Shown one piece after another: positions 36,022 through 44,406 of a DNA stretch of 61,114 nt; position 1 is the stretch's first letter, and the number at the start of each line of letters is the position of its first letter. Source of the stretch: Pseudonocardia nigra (lineage in GTDB: Bacteria; Actinomycetota; Actinomycetes; Mycobacteriales; Pseudonocardiaceae). Under the pieces are notes generated by a model that was not told where the DNA came from, did no database searches, and worked only from the letters and a program-made list of their open reading frames with translations. The DNA lies in contig NZ_JAHKRK010000021.1 in NCBI RefSeq assembly GCF_019396355.1, positions 1 to 61,114 on the forward strand. Reading direction: 5' to 3'. Position numbers and translations under genes: made by a program.

Positions 36022-36058
36022 GGGCCCGGCCGGCGCTTCCATCGCCGCGTCCGGGCCC
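36022..36058 (-). promoter_or_regulatory. Conserved leader hairpin B (start of the leftward operon)
   Basis: Stem GGGCCCG / CGGGCCC (36022-36028 / 36052-36058), followed by a CTACCAAGGAG Shine-Dalgarno stretch. It matches leader A in length, in the inner CCGGC and GACGCGG segments and in the CTA-CAAGGAG part; the third stem pair is changed on both sides (G-C versus C-G), which preserves pairing. Confidence 0.55.
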
Positions 36059-36111
36059 GCCTACTTCATGGCGCGATGAGGTAGTTCGATCAGCCGGGAG
36101 GACCGCGTGCA

Positions 36112-36131
36112 TGTGCGCGGTGTGTGCACGC
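36112..36131. repeat. 20-bp direct repeat near both ends of the element
   Basis: A 20-bp sequence (TGTGCGCGGTGTGTGCACGC) identical to 20788-20807. The left copy is 44 bp inside attL, within the 3' part of int; the right copy is 117 bp inside attR. Both are in the same orientation and include TGTGCACGC. Integrase or excisionase arm-type sites are a likely explanation. Confidence 0.6.
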
Positions 36132-36247
36132 ACGGACAGCGCCCCGCCGGATCGGGGCGTCACCGACCGGCATCCGATAGCGCGTCTGAGCTGCGGAAAC
36201 CCGCTGCGGCGACATCACTCGTCACCGCCCGACACGTTCTCGGGGGA

Positions 36248-36297
36248 ACTCTTAGTCAGCGGGTTGGGGGTTCGATTCCCTCGCGGCGCACCACCTG
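36248..36297. other. attR
   Basis: Copy of the 3' part of tRNA-Lys (anticodon loop to CCA plus 4 bases), one mismatch to attL. No 5' half of a tRNA precedes it, so it is not a functional tRNA. Confidence 0.88.
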
Positions 36298-36299
36298 CC

Positions 36300-36336
36300 A
36301 ACTGGCGGTTCTCCGGGTCACGGGGAGCCGCCAGTT
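36300..36336 (+). terminator. Original tRNA-Lys terminator displaced by integration
   Basis: Stem AACTGGCGG / CCGCCAGTT (36300-36308 / 36328-36336) with an inner CTCC/GGGG part, followed by TGTGTTTT. It starts 3 bases after attR, where the tRNA-Lys terminator would lie in the uninserted chromosome. 36337-36562 shows no gene. Confidence 0.7.
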
Positions 36337-36562
36337 GTGTTTTCCGGACTTCTGACGAAAGCGCGCCCGGGCCGGGGAACTCGCCCGCGCCACCGCCCGT
36401 CGTCGACGGCCGAGATCGACCTCAGCGGGGTCCTGGCCGCTCTGCAACCCGCCTCACGTCGACCTCGCCCGCACCCGGCTGATCCGCGGCTGCCACGCGG
36501 ACCGGCCTCGCGCCGAGCCGCCGGTGTCAGGGAGTATCGACATGTCACCCGGGGGGAGATCA

Positions 36563-37726
36563 ATGGTTGCCGTCGAGGTCGCGCCGTCGGCCCGTCAGGT
36601 CCCCGCGGATCGCCGGGCGCGGGTCCACGCGCTGGCGCCCGCGGTGGTCTACCTGGCCGTGCGGGCGATCGGGCTGGTGGTGCTCGCCTGGATGGCCGGC
36701 TCCGACCTGATCCATGAGCTGAGCAGCTGGGACGGAGCGTGGCTGCTCGCCATCGCCGGATCGGGCTACGCCGGGGTGCCCGCCGACATGCTGGACGCCT
36801 TCGGGTCGCGCACGCCGGAGACCCCGCTCGGCTTCTTCCCCGGCTATCCGTGGCTGGTCGGCGCGATCGGCCTGCTCACCGGCGCGAACCTCGTTGCGGC
36901 CGGGCTCGTCGTGTCGGCGGCCGCGGGCGTCGCCGCCGCCTACGGGCTCACCCGGATCGGCGAGCTCGTGCCCGGTGGCTCCCGGCGGGCCGGGCTGCTG
37001 CTCACCGCGCTGTTCGCGGCCACGCCGATGGGCGTCGTGCTGTCGATGACCTACACCGAAGCCCTCTTCTGCGCCCTCGCCGCGTGGGCGCTGGTCGGCG
37101 TGCTGCGGTCGCAGTGGCTGCTGGCCGGCGCCTGTGCCGCCGGTGCGGGCCTGGTGCGCCCCACCGCCACCGCGCTCGTCGCCGCGGTGGGGCTCGCCGC
37201 GCTGACCGCGGTGGTCTCCCGCCGGGACGGCTGGCGGCCCTGGGCCGGTGGCCTGCTCGCCGCGGGCGGCGTCCTGGGGTACCTGGGCTACGTCGCGCTC
37301 CGCACCGGCGCGCTCGACGGCTGGTTCCGCATCCAGCGCGAAGGCTGGGGCTGGTACTTCGACGGCGGGGCGGCGACCACCCGCTACGCCACCACCGTGC
37401 TCAGCTCCGGCGAACGCGTCTTCGACGTCCTCACCGTCCTCTCGCTCGTCGCGAGCCTCGCGCTCCTGGGCGTCGCCGTGTCCATGCGCCTGCCGTGGCC
37501 GCTGCTCGTGTACGGCGCGGTCACGCTGCTCACCGTCCTGGGCACCGAGGGGCTCATGAACGCGAAGCCGCGACTGCTGGTGCCCGCGTTCGTGCTCCTG
37601 CTGCCCGTCGCGCTGGGGCTCGCCCGGCGCCGCACCGGCACCGCCGTGGTCGTCACCGCCGGAGCCGCCCTCGCCTCCGCCTGGTTCGGCGGCTACGCGC
37701 TCACGATCTGGCCCTACGGCATCTGA
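36563..37726 (+). CDS. PIG-V-like membrane mannosyltransferase
   Basis: A 387-residue protein with about nine membrane helices. The first loop has SSWDGAWLLAIAGSGY, the WD-x-x-[WH]-[YL] motif of GPI mannosyltransferase-2 (PIG-V)/GT-C relatives, and GFFPGYPWLVGAI follows as in that family. In actinomycetes such proteins transfer mannose from polyprenyl-phosphate-mannose to envelope glycolipids. ATG 36563 follows GGGGGGAG by 4 bases. Converges on the MFS gene, whose damaged reading frame runs into this gene from the opposite strand. Confidence 0.78.
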   Translation: MVAVEVAPSARQVPADRRARVHALAPAVVYLAVRAIGLVVLAWMAGSDLIHELSSWDGAWLLAIAGSGYAGVPADMLDAFGSRTPETPLGFFPGYPWLVGAIGLLTGANLVAAGLVVSAAAGVAAAYGLTRIGELVPGGSRRAGLLLTALFAATPMGVVLSMTYTEALFCALAAWALVGVLRSQWLLAGACAAGAGLVRPTATALVAAVGLAALTAVVSRRDGWRPWAGGLLAAGGVLGYLGYVALRTGALDGWFRIQREGWGWYFDGGAATTRYATTVLSSGERVFDVLTVLSLVASLALLGVAVSMRLPWPLLVYGAVTLLTVLGTEGLMNAKPRLLVPAFVLLLPVALGLARRRTGTAVVVTAGAALASAWFGGYALTIWPYGI

Positions 37727-38871
37727 CGGCACCACCCACGCCGTGACGGCCGCGCCGAGCAGGGCGAGCAGCGCGGCCGCGTTGACGGCCACTGCGAGGC
37801 CCGCCAGCTGCGCCACCACCGGGCCGAGCACGGCTCCGGCCAGCGTCACGGCCGCCTCGACGATCCCGAACACCGCCGCGACCCGGCCGAGCGCCGCGCC
37901 GGGCACGGTGCGTTGCACCACGGTCAGCGGCGCGCCGATCACCACGGAGCCGAACACGCCGACGCGACCGCCGCCACGAGCGCCAGGGGCATCACGACGG
38001 CGTTGACCAGCACCGCGAACGCCGCTGCCGTCGCGGCCTGGGCGCAGGCCAGCAGGGGACGCACCGCGACCCGGTCGACGAGGACGCGCAGCAGCGGCGC
38101 CCCGAGCAGGAACCCCACGCCGAGCGCGGACAGGAGCGTGCCGACCGCGGTGGGCCCGCCGAGGTTCCGCACCCCGAGCGGCACGAGCAGCGCGGTGAGC
38201 GCGGCGTTGGCGAGCAGGAAGCCCGCGGTGGCCGGGACCAGGGCACGAACCACGGGGTGGCCGCGCAGGACCCGCAGCCCGTCGGCGAACCCCGGGCGGG
38301 CTGGCCCGCCCGGCGGACGTCCGCGTCTCGCTGTGAGCGCAACGGCGAGCGCTGCGAGCAGGTAGGACCCCACGTCCACGGCGACCAGGACGGGAAAGCC
38401 GGCGAGCGTGAGAAGCACGGCCCCGAGCGGGCCGCCGACCAGCTGCACGACGCCGCCGGTCACGGCGCCGAGTGCGTTGGCGCTGCTGAGCAGCGCGCCG
38501 GTGCCGACCACGGCCGGGATGTGTGCCTGCATCGCGGGCCGCGCCACCACCGTGGCGGCGCTCTCCACCAGTACCGCGACGTGGACGACCCACGGTGCGG
38601 CGTCTGCGGCGAAGAGCACCGCGACGGCGGCCGCGCGCGCCAGGTCGGTGCCGATCAGCAGCGTGCGGCGGTCGAAGCGGTCGGCCAGCGTCCCCGCGAC
38701 CGGTCCGAGCAGCAGGAACGGCAGGTACTCCGCCGCGAGCACGAGCCCGGTGGCGAGGAGCGACCCGGTCGTCGCCAGCACGTGCGCCGGCACCGCCACC
38801 ACGAGCAACGACGACCCGAGCGCGCTCACCGTCCGCGCGATCCACAGCAGGCGGAAGTCGGGCACCTGCAT
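37727..38871 (-). pseudogene. MFS transporter, frameshifted
   Basis: From ATG 38871 the protein has ten MFS helices, with the DRFDRRTLL loop between helices 2 and 3, up to about residue 300, then meets a stop at 37939. The neighbouring frame from about 37965 continues without a gap of sense: FGSVVIGAPLTVVQRTVPGAALGRVAAVFGIVEAAVTLAG, helices 11 and 12, to AVTAWVVPS at about 37730. So one base is missing (or two extra) near 37955-37970. After that the frame finds no stop before running antisense through the mannosyltransferase gene, so the 3' end given is approximate. It is divergent from an XRE regulator, a usual setting for an efflux pump. Confidence 0.7.
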
Positions 38872-38907
38872 CGCCAGGAACGTCGGTTCTCCCCGAACTT
38901 ATCCTCA

Positions 38908-38921
38908 CAGAACACATTCTG
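38908..38921. promoter_or_regulatory. Candidate XRE operator
   Basis: Perfect palindrome CAGAA-CACA-TTCTG in the 97-bp gap between the divergent MFS and XRE genes, about 35 bases before the TAGAGT box (38957) of the XRE gene. Confidence 0.5.
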
Positions 38922-38968
38922 ATGAGACATAGCTACCAGAAGAGTTCCTGTGGAGATAGAGTGCGCGG

Positions 38969-39436
38969 GTGCAGACACTCGGCCCCCGCCTGCGCGCCCT
39001 CCGCGCCGCCGCCGGGCGGACCGTCGCGTCGGTCGCTGCCGACGCCGGCCTCTCCGTGCCCTACATCGCGAATCTCGAGAACGGGCGCGGCAACCCCACA
39101 CTCGGCGCGCTCGACCGGCTCGCGCGTGCACTCGGCACCGAGCTGTCGATCGCCCTGGGCCCGCACGACGGGGAACGGGCGAGCGAGCCGCCGTCGTCCC
39201 TGGTGCGCCTGGCCCGCACCGAGCGCTTCCGCCGCCTGACGGCCGAGCTCGCAGGCCCGGACCGGGATGCGGGCGAGGTCTCCGTCGCGCTGGTGGACCT
39301 GCTGGGGCGCGTGGGACCGGCGCTGGGTCGTGAGCCCGCGGACGCCGACTGGTGGCGCCTGCTCGACGCCTTGCTCCTCGTCGCCCTGCACCCGGCCCGG
39401 CCCACCGGTGATGATCCGGCTACGGTCGAGCGATGA
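38969..39436 (+). CDS. XRE-family transcriptional regulator
   Basis: A 155-residue protein: N-terminal Cro/C1 HTH (about 5-60: LRALRAAAGRTVASVAADAGLSVPYIANLENGRGNPTLGALDRLARAL) and a C-terminal helical part. The GTG follows a TAGAGT box by 6 bases with no ribosome binding site, so probably leaderless. Divergent from the damaged MFS gene, which it likely regulates, and overlapping the next gene by ATGA. Confidence 0.83.
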   Translation: MQTLGPRLRALRAAAGRTVASVAADAGLSVPYIANLENGRGNPTLGALDRLARALGTELSIALGPHDGERASEPPSSLVRLARTERFRRLTAELAGPDRDAGEVSVALVDLLGRVGPALGREPADADWWRLLDALLLVALHPARPTGDDPATVER

Positions 39437-39765
39437 CACCCGAGGGGGACACCGGACGCATCGGGCGGTACGTGCGCATGGTCGCGCAGCCCGGGCAGGG
39501 CGCAGCGCTGGCCGACATCCTCCTGCGGGTGGCCGCGGGCCTGCGGGACGCGCCGGGCTGCGAGATGTACGTCATCAACGCGTCGGCCGACGAGCCCGAC
39601 ACGGTGTGGGTCACCGAGATCTGGACGGACGCGGCCGCGGCGGACCAGGCGCTGTCCAGCGACCTCGGCGACGTCGGCATCGGCGAGGTCCTGGCCCTGC
39701 TCGCCGGCCCGCCCGAGCTGGTGGAACTGCGCCCGCTCGGCGGCGCGGGCCTGCCCACCCCCTGA
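39433..39765 (+). CDS. Antibiotic biosynthesis monooxygenase (ABM)-domain protein
   Basis: A 110-residue protein with the dimeric alpha/beta-barrel ABM pattern: RYVRMVAQPGQGAALADILLRVAAGLRDAPGCEMYVINASADEPDTVWVTEIWTDAAAADQAL. Relatives include YgiN-type quinol monooxygenases and cofactor-free oxygenases. ATGA overlap with the XRE gene suggests co-transcription. Substrate unknown. Confidence 0.8.
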   Translation: MTPEGDTGRIGRYVRMVAQPGQGAALADILLRVAAGLRDAPGCEMYVINASADEPDTVWVTEIWTDAAAADQALSSDLGDVGIGEVLALLAGPPELVELRPLGGAGLPTP

Positions 39766-39772
39766 ACCCGAG

Positions 39773-39860
39773 CGCAAACGGGCGACTCGCGTGTCAGGAA
39801 CGGGCGACTCGCGCACGTTCCCGCGAGTCGCCGGTTTTGCGCCCCTGAGTTGCCCCGTTC
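39773..39860. repeat. GACTCGC repeat cluster, copy 2 (short)
   Basis: Two forward units of AACGGGCGACTCGCG type (39776, 39798), then inverted units CGCGAGTCGCCGG and GAGTTGCCCCG. It fills the gap between the 3' ends of converging genes; the inverted halves can form a hairpin and may work as a terminator. Confidence 0.75.
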
Positions 39861-39869
39861 CGGACGGGG

Positions 39870-40880
39870 TCAGCCCTCGCGCGACTCCTCGGCCGCCGGC
39901 TTGTGCGCCTTGAGCGATCCGGCGTGCGCCTTGGCGCTCGGGTCGTTGCGGGTCTTGATCAGGCTGGCCACGGTGACCACGACCAGCACCACGATGATCA
40001 CACCGAGGCTGACCGGGGTGGAGATCTCCGGGACGCTCTCGCTGATGTCCACGTGCAGCCAGTGCAGCACGAGCTTGACGCCGATGAAGCCGAGGATGAT
40101 CGCCAGGCCGGTGGACAGGTAGACCAGCCGGTCCAGCAGGCCCTTGACCAGGAAGAACAGCGCCCGCAGGCCGAGCAGGGCGAACGCGTTGGCCACGAAG
40201 ACGATGTAGGGCTCGTCGGTGACCCCGAACACCGCGGGGATCGAGTCGAGCGCGAACAGCAGGTCGATCCCGCCGATCGCGATGAGGACGATGAGCAGCG
40301 GGGTGACCATCCGGCGGCTGTCGACGCGGGTGAAGAGCTTGCCGCCCACGTACTCGTCGGTGACGGGCAGGACGCGCCGCGCGGTGCGCACGACGGGGTT
40401 GTCCTCGACGTCCGGGTCCTCGTCGCGGTGGCGGAACAGCTGCACGGCCGTGTAGAGCAGCAGCAGCCCGAAGATCAGGAACATGAACGAGAACAGCGAC
40501 AGCAGTGTGGCGCCGACGGCGATGAAGATCGCGCGCATGATCAGCGCCAGGATGATGCCGAACGTCAGCACCTTGTGCTGGTGTTCCTCGGGTACCGCGA
40601 ACGTCGTCATGATGATCACGAAGACGAACAGGTTGTCGACCGAGAGGCTCTTCTCGACGATGTAACCGGCGAAGTACTGGGTGCCGAAGTCGCCACCGTA
40701 GGCGATCCCGAACCAGATGCCGAAGGCCACCGCGACGAGGATGTAGAAGACCGACCACGCCGTGGCCTCGCGGAACCCGACCCGATGTGGGCGCACGGCC
40801 CCAAACACGAGGTCCAGCGCGAGCAGGGCGATGATCAGCCCGATCGTCACGACCCAGGTGAGCCCGCTGATCTCCAGCAC
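39870..40880 (-). CDS. TerC/Alx-family integral membrane protein
   Basis: A 336-residue protein with nine membrane helices. Diagnostic segments are EKSLSVDNLFVFVIIM (about 76-91) and IDLLFALDSIPAVFG (about 205-219), whose acidic residues in helices probably bind a metal ion. Family members include TerC (tellurite resistance) and Alx/MeeF/MeeY-type manganese exporters that metallate exported proteins. The C-terminal tail is charged and cytoplasmic. GGAGG precedes the start; no yybP-ykoY riboswitch was recognised in the 70-base upstream gap. Confidence 0.85.
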   Translation of the reverse strand: MLEISGLTWVVTIGLIIALLALDLVFGAVRPHRVGFREATAWSVFYILVAVAFGIWFGIAYGGDFGTQYFAGYIVEKSLSVDNLFVFVIIMTTFAVPEEHQHKVLTFGIILALIMRAIFIAVGATLLSLFSFMFLIFGLLLLYTAVQLFRHRDEDPDVEDNPVVRTARRVLPVTDEYVGGKLFTRVDSRRMVTPLLIVLIAIGGIDLLFALDSIPAVFGVTDEPYIVFVANAFALLGLRALFFLVKGLLDRLVYLSTGLAIILGFIGVKLVLHWLHVDISESVPEISTPVSLGVIIVVLVVVTVASLIKTRNDPSAKAHAGSLKAHKPAAEESREG

Positions 40881-40952
40881 TCCGACCTCCGCACCCTCAC
40901 ACCGTCATTACCAACCCTTTACCCAACGACGGTTCCGATCACCCGGTTCCCA

Positions 40953-41813
40953 TCAGCGCGTGACGGCGAACACACCGCTCGACGGGAAGCACGCGGCAGT
41001 CAGCAGGGCGCGCACAAGCGTCCCGCCCAGTTCACCCAGCCGGGCTGCCGCCTCCGCGCCGAGGTGGGCCCACGGGTCCGCACCCAGCCGGTCGGTGTCG
41101 TGCTCGATCTGCTTCCGCAGGCCCGCCCCCTCGACGGTGAGGGCGCCGTCCGCGTCGAGCACGCCGCGGTCGCGCAGCGCCGCGACGGCCCCGTCCCACT
41201 GCTCCCGTGACCAGCCGCGGCTCGCCATCGCGAACTCCGGGAGGAAGGCACGCCCCGTCGCCGTGGCGGTGACCAGCGCCTCCAGCCCGCTGAGCCCGGC
41301 ACCGAGCAGCAGCGCGACGTGTCCGTCGCCCCGGTGCTCGCGAAGGATCGACAGCGCGTGCCACAGCACGAGGTGCGGGGCATCGGGCCACTTCACCTCG
41401 GCGTGCGCGGCCGCCAGCGGCCTGCCCTCGCAGGCGCACGCCTCGGCGGCCCGGCGAGCGAGCCCGGCGGCCTCGGCCACCTCCGGGGACGCGACGACGT
41501 CGTCGCCGAGCATCCGGCGCAGGGTCGCGTCGACCGCGACGAACCGCGCCGCGACGAGCGTGGCCGGGTCGACGAGCGTCCAGGCGGCCGGGATGTGGCG
41601 CGCCACGAGATCGGGGTTGAAGTTGTAGAACGTGGCGGCCACGACGGGCGCGCCCACCGCTCCCATCGGCGCCGAGCGGCCCGCGAAGTAGCTCATCCGG
41701 CCGGGCTTCAACCCGGCGGCCGTGAGGTGTTCCTCCGTCTCGGGCGCGAAGTAGGTCATGGCGTGCAGGGGTTCGAGGCCGCGGGCGAGGCGTCCGGAGT
41801 CGCAAGGGTCCAT
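40953..41813 (-). CDS. SCO6745-family protein (helical, HTH-like)
   Basis: A 286-residue protein of the actinomycete SCO6745-like family: LEPLHAMTYFAPETEEHLTAAGLKPGRMSYFAGRSAPMGAVGAPVVAATFYNFNPDLVARHIPAAW is its typical opening (mostly helical). No enzymatic motif is known. A TAGCGT box ends 8 bases before the ATG on this strand and no ribosome binding site is seen. The in-frame upstream extension is only the antisense of the acidic repeat gene and is not used. Confidence 0.7.
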   Translation of the reverse strand: MDPCDSGRLARGLEPLHAMTYFAPETEEHLTAAGLKPGRMSYFAGRSAPMGAVGAPVVAATFYNFNPDLVARHIPAAWTLVDPATLVAARFVAVDATLRRMLGDDVVASPEVAEAAGLARRAAEACACEGRPLAAAHAEVKWPDAPHLVLWHALSILREHRGDGHVALLLGAGLSGLEALVTATATGRAFLPEFAMASRGWSREQWDGAVAALRDRGVLDADGALTVEGAGLRKQIEHDTDRLGADPWAHLGAEAAARLGELGGTLVRALLTAACFPSSGVFAVTR

Positions 41814-41898
41814 GGTCGGCGACGCTATCGCGTAGGGCGCCGCGGTTGGGGGTAGTCCCGCCGGCAACGACTCCCCGATCAGCGAAGGAGCACGACCC

Positions 41899-42261
41899 AT
41901 GGCACTCGACGACGACGACATGACGACCACCGCGGGCGGCGGCAACGAGGGCCCGGCCGACTCCGGCGCGGGCGGCGGCACCCCCGGCACCTCCGACGGC
42001 GGCGCCGACGGCGGCGCGGAGGGCCCCGCGGACGCGGGTGCGGGCTCGGGCAGCCCCGGTGTCTCCGACGGCGGGGCCGACGGCGGCGCCGAGGGCCCGG
42101 CCGACTCCGGCGCGGGCGGCGGCACCCCCGGCACCTCCGACGGCGGAGCGGACGGCGGCGCCGACAGCGGCGCGGAAGGCCCGGCCGACGCGGGCGCGAG
42201 CGGCACGCCCGGCGTCTCCGACGGCGGAGCGGACGGGGGCGCGGACAGCGGTGCCCGCTGA
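41899..42261 (+). CDS. Acidic Gly/Ala/Asp repeat protein, possible oxygenase substrate
   Basis: A 120-residue protein: leader MALDDDDMTTTAGGGNE, then four tandem repeats of about 22-27 residues of the type GPADSGAGGGTPGTSDGG followed by ADGGAE. Almost only Gly, Ala, Asp, Ser, Pro, Glu and Thr; no Cys, Lys or aromatic residue; strongly acidic and surely disordered. GAAGGAG lies 9 bases before the ATG, so it is translated. Its end overlaps the JmjC-type oxygenase gene by 11 bases, so both are made together. It may be a structural repeat protein, or a substrate whose Asp residues are hydroxylated by the oxygenase (inference). Confidence 0.7.
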   Translation: MALDDDDMTTTAGGGNEGPADSGAGGGTPGTSDGGADGGAEGPADAGAGSGSPGVSDGGADGGAEGPADSGAGGGTPGTSDGGADGGADSGAEGPADAGASGTPGVSDGGADGGADSGAR

Positions 42262-43498
42262 GGGCACCCGGTCGCCGAGCCGGACGGGTGACACGCTCGC
42301 CCGGCTCACCGGTACCGACGCCGCGACGTTCGCCGCGCGGCACTGGGGACGGGAGCCGCTGCTCGTCCGCGGTGCCGACACCGACGCCTTCCGCGACCTG
42401 CTCGACCTCGACGGGGTCGACGAGCTCTTGTCCCGCAGAGGGCTGCGCACGCCGTTCCTCCGGCTCGCTTGCAAGGGGACGGTGCTGGACTCCGGCGCGT
42501 TCACCGGTCCCGGCGGGGTCGGCGCGGAGATCGGCGACCAGGTCCGGGACGACCGCGTCGGCGCGCTGTTCGCCGACGGCACCACGGTGGTGCTGCAGGC
42601 GCTGCACCGCACCTGGCCCTCCGTGGCCGACCTCGCGGCGCGGCTCGGCGAGGAGCTCGGCCATCCGGTCCAGGCGAACGCGTACGTGACGCCGCCGTCG
42701 TCGCAGGGGTTCTCGGCGCACTACGACGTGCACGACGTGTTCGTGCTACAGCTCGCCGGGCGCAAGCACTGGACCGTGCACACGCCGGTGCACCCCGATC
42801 CCCTGCGCGACCAGCCGTGGAACGCCCACGCGGCCGCCGTGGCCGCGCGGGCCAGGGACGAGGCGCCCGCGATCAACGCGGTCCTCGAACCGGGCGACGC
42901 GATGTACCTGCCGCGCGGCTGGCTGCACGCCGCCACCGCGCTGGGTGAGGTGTCGGCGCACCTGACCGTCGGCGTCCACGTGGTCAGCAGATTCGCGCTC
43001 GTGGAGGCCATGACCGCGATCGTGGCGCACGACGAGCGGCTGCGCGCGTCTCTGCCATTGGGGATCGACGTGGCCGACCCCGACCAGCTCGCCCCGCACG
43101 TCGATGCCGTGCGAGGGGCTCTGGTCGACGCCGTGCAGCACCTGTCCCCCGTCGACGTCGCACGCCGGGTGCGCGCCCGGGTGTGGACCGGCGGGCGGCC
43201 CGAGCCGGTGGGCCCGGTGGCGCTGGCCGCGTTCGTCGACGGCCTCGCCGCAGGCGACGGGGTGCGGCGCCGCGCGGGCCTGCGGCACCGCCTGTCCCGT
43301 CGCGGCGAGCAGGTGCTGCTGGAGCTGCCCGACCGGCAGATCACATTGCCCCCGTCCACCGAGCCCGCCCTGCGAGCGCTGCTCGACGGCGCCCCGCGTG
43401 CCGTGGGCGACCTCCCCGGCCTGGACGAGGCCGACCAGCTGGTGCTCGTGCGCCGCCTGCTGCGCGAGGGCGTGCTGGCACCGGCAGCGCGATCGTGA
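42251..43498 (+). CDS. JmjC/cupin-4 2-oxoglutarate-Fe(II) oxygenase
   Basis: A 415-residue protein of the ribosomal-oxygenase (YcfD/ROXA-like) cupin-4 family. The N-terminal double-stranded beta-helix contains the iron triad His157-x-Asp159 (SAHYDVHDVFVLQLAGRKHW) and His226 (LPRGWLHAATA); a Lys in GRKHW suits the 2-oxoglutarate contact. The C-terminal part (about 290-415) is a winged-helix-like domain as in ROXA. YcfD hydroxylates an Arg of ribosomal protein L16; the substrate here is open and may be the repeat protein encoded just upstream. The GTG at 42251 lies inside that gene; the stop overlaps the next gene by GTGA. Confidence 0.82.
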   Translation: MPAEGTRSPSRTGDTLARLTGTDAATFAARHWGREPLLVRGADTDAFRDLLDLDGVDELLSRRGLRTPFLRLACKGTVLDSGAFTGPGGVGAEIGDQVRDDRVGALFADGTTVVLQALHRTWPSVADLAARLGEELGHPVQANAYVTPPSSQGFSAHYDVHDVFVLQLAGRKHWTVHTPVHPDPLRDQPWNAHAAAVAARARDEAPAINAVLEPGDAMYLPRGWLHAATALGEVSAHLTVGVHVVSRFALVEAMTAIVAHDERLRASLPLGIDVADPDQLAPHVDAVRGALVDAVQHLSPVDVARRVRARVWTGGRPEPVGPVALAAFVDGLAAGDGVRRRAGLRHRLSRRGEQVLLELPDRQITLPPSTEPALRALLDGAPRAVGDLPGLDEADQLVLVRRLLREGVLAPAARS

Positions 43499-44406
43499 CG
43501 GCGGGCCGGCCGCGCTGCTCGCTCGTCGCCGAGGCGGCGGGTGACCCCCTCGAGGGCACGGCGCCGCCGGCGGCGCGGTGGTTCCTCGTCGAGCATCCAG
43601 GGCCGTGGGGTCGCGTGCCGCTCGCGCAGTCGGGCATCGACGGGGCGGCCGTCGACGCGCTCTCGGCGTGGGCGGTCGCGCAGGGCGGGCGGGTGGTCCT
43701 CGTCCGCCGCCCCGGCCGCCCGGCCGGCGCCGGCGGCACCCGCCGCTGGTTCCGCGTCGACTCCCGCCCCGGTCACGAGACGATCAGCAGCGGCCGGTTC
43801 ACCGACGAGGCGGAGCTGGTGGAGGCCGTGGATGCGCCGGGAGAGCCCCATCCCGGGCCGCTGCACCTGGTGTGCACCCACGGCAGGCACGACACGTGCT
43901 GTGCGGTGCGTGGCCGCCCGCTCGCCGCCGCGCTGGCCGCGGCCGACCGCGGCGCCGTGTGGGAATGCAGTCACATCGGCGGCTGCCGGTTCGCCCCCGC
44001 GCTCGTCCTGCTCCCCCACGGTTACACGCTCGGCGGGGTCCCGCCCGCCGCCGCCGCGACCGTCGCCCAGGACTACCGCGCCGGCCTGCTCGACGCACGC
44101 TGGCTGCGCGGGCGCTCCTCGCTGCCGCCCGCCGTCCAGGCCGCGCAGCACCACGCGCGGGCCGCCACGGGTGCGCTCGGCGTCGACGCACTGCAGCTGG
44201 TCGACCTCAAGCCCGACGAGCAGCCCGACGGCTCGCCCGGCTGGCGCGTCGAGCTGGGCCACCCGGACTGCTCCGTGGTGCTGCACGAACGCACCGTCGC
44301 GACCGGGCGCCCGCTGACTTGCGCGGCCACCGCCCCCGGCCGGATGCGCGTCTTCGACCTCGTCGAGCTCACGATCGCGACCGACGCCTGGCGTTCTCCC
44401 GGCTGA
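43495..44406 (+). CDS. Sucrase/ferredoxin-like (thioredoxin-like Fe-S) protein, second copy
   Basis: A 303-residue paralogue of the protein at 15987: LHLVCTHGRHDTCCAVRGRPLA and VWECSHIGGCRFAPALVLLPHGYTLGG carry the same CTHG-x-x-D-x-CC and ECSH-x-GG-x-RFAP motifs. Its GTG overlaps the oxygenase stop (GTGA), so the two are coupled. An Fe-S protein beside an Fe(II) oxygenase could supply electrons or iron (inference). The 3' end overlaps a small gene on the other strand by 38 bases. Confidence 0.8.
   Translation: MTAGRPRCSLVAEAAGDPLEGTAPPAARWFLVEHPGPWGRVPLAQSGIDGAAVDALSAWAVAQGGRVVLVRRPGRPAGAGGTRRWFRVDSRPGHETISSGRFTDEAELVEAVDAPGEPHPGPLHLVCTHGRHDTCCAVRGRPLAAALAAADRGAVWECSHIGGCRFAPALVLLPHGYTLGGVPPAAAATVAQDYRAGLLDARWLRGRSSLPPAVQAAQHHARAATGALGVDALQLVDLKPDEQPDGSPGWRVELGHPDCSVVLHERTVATGRPLTCAATAPGRMRVFDLVELTIATDAWRSPG

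Noticed and set aside
36248..36290. A second tRNA-Lys
   Set aside because: Only the 3' half is present; no acceptor 5' strand or D arm precedes it, so it is attR.
40953..42206. N-terminal extension of the SCO6745-like protein to 42206
   Set aside because: The added Pro/Ala/Ser-rich part is the antisense of the acidic repeat gene; the family begins at MDPCD (41813).
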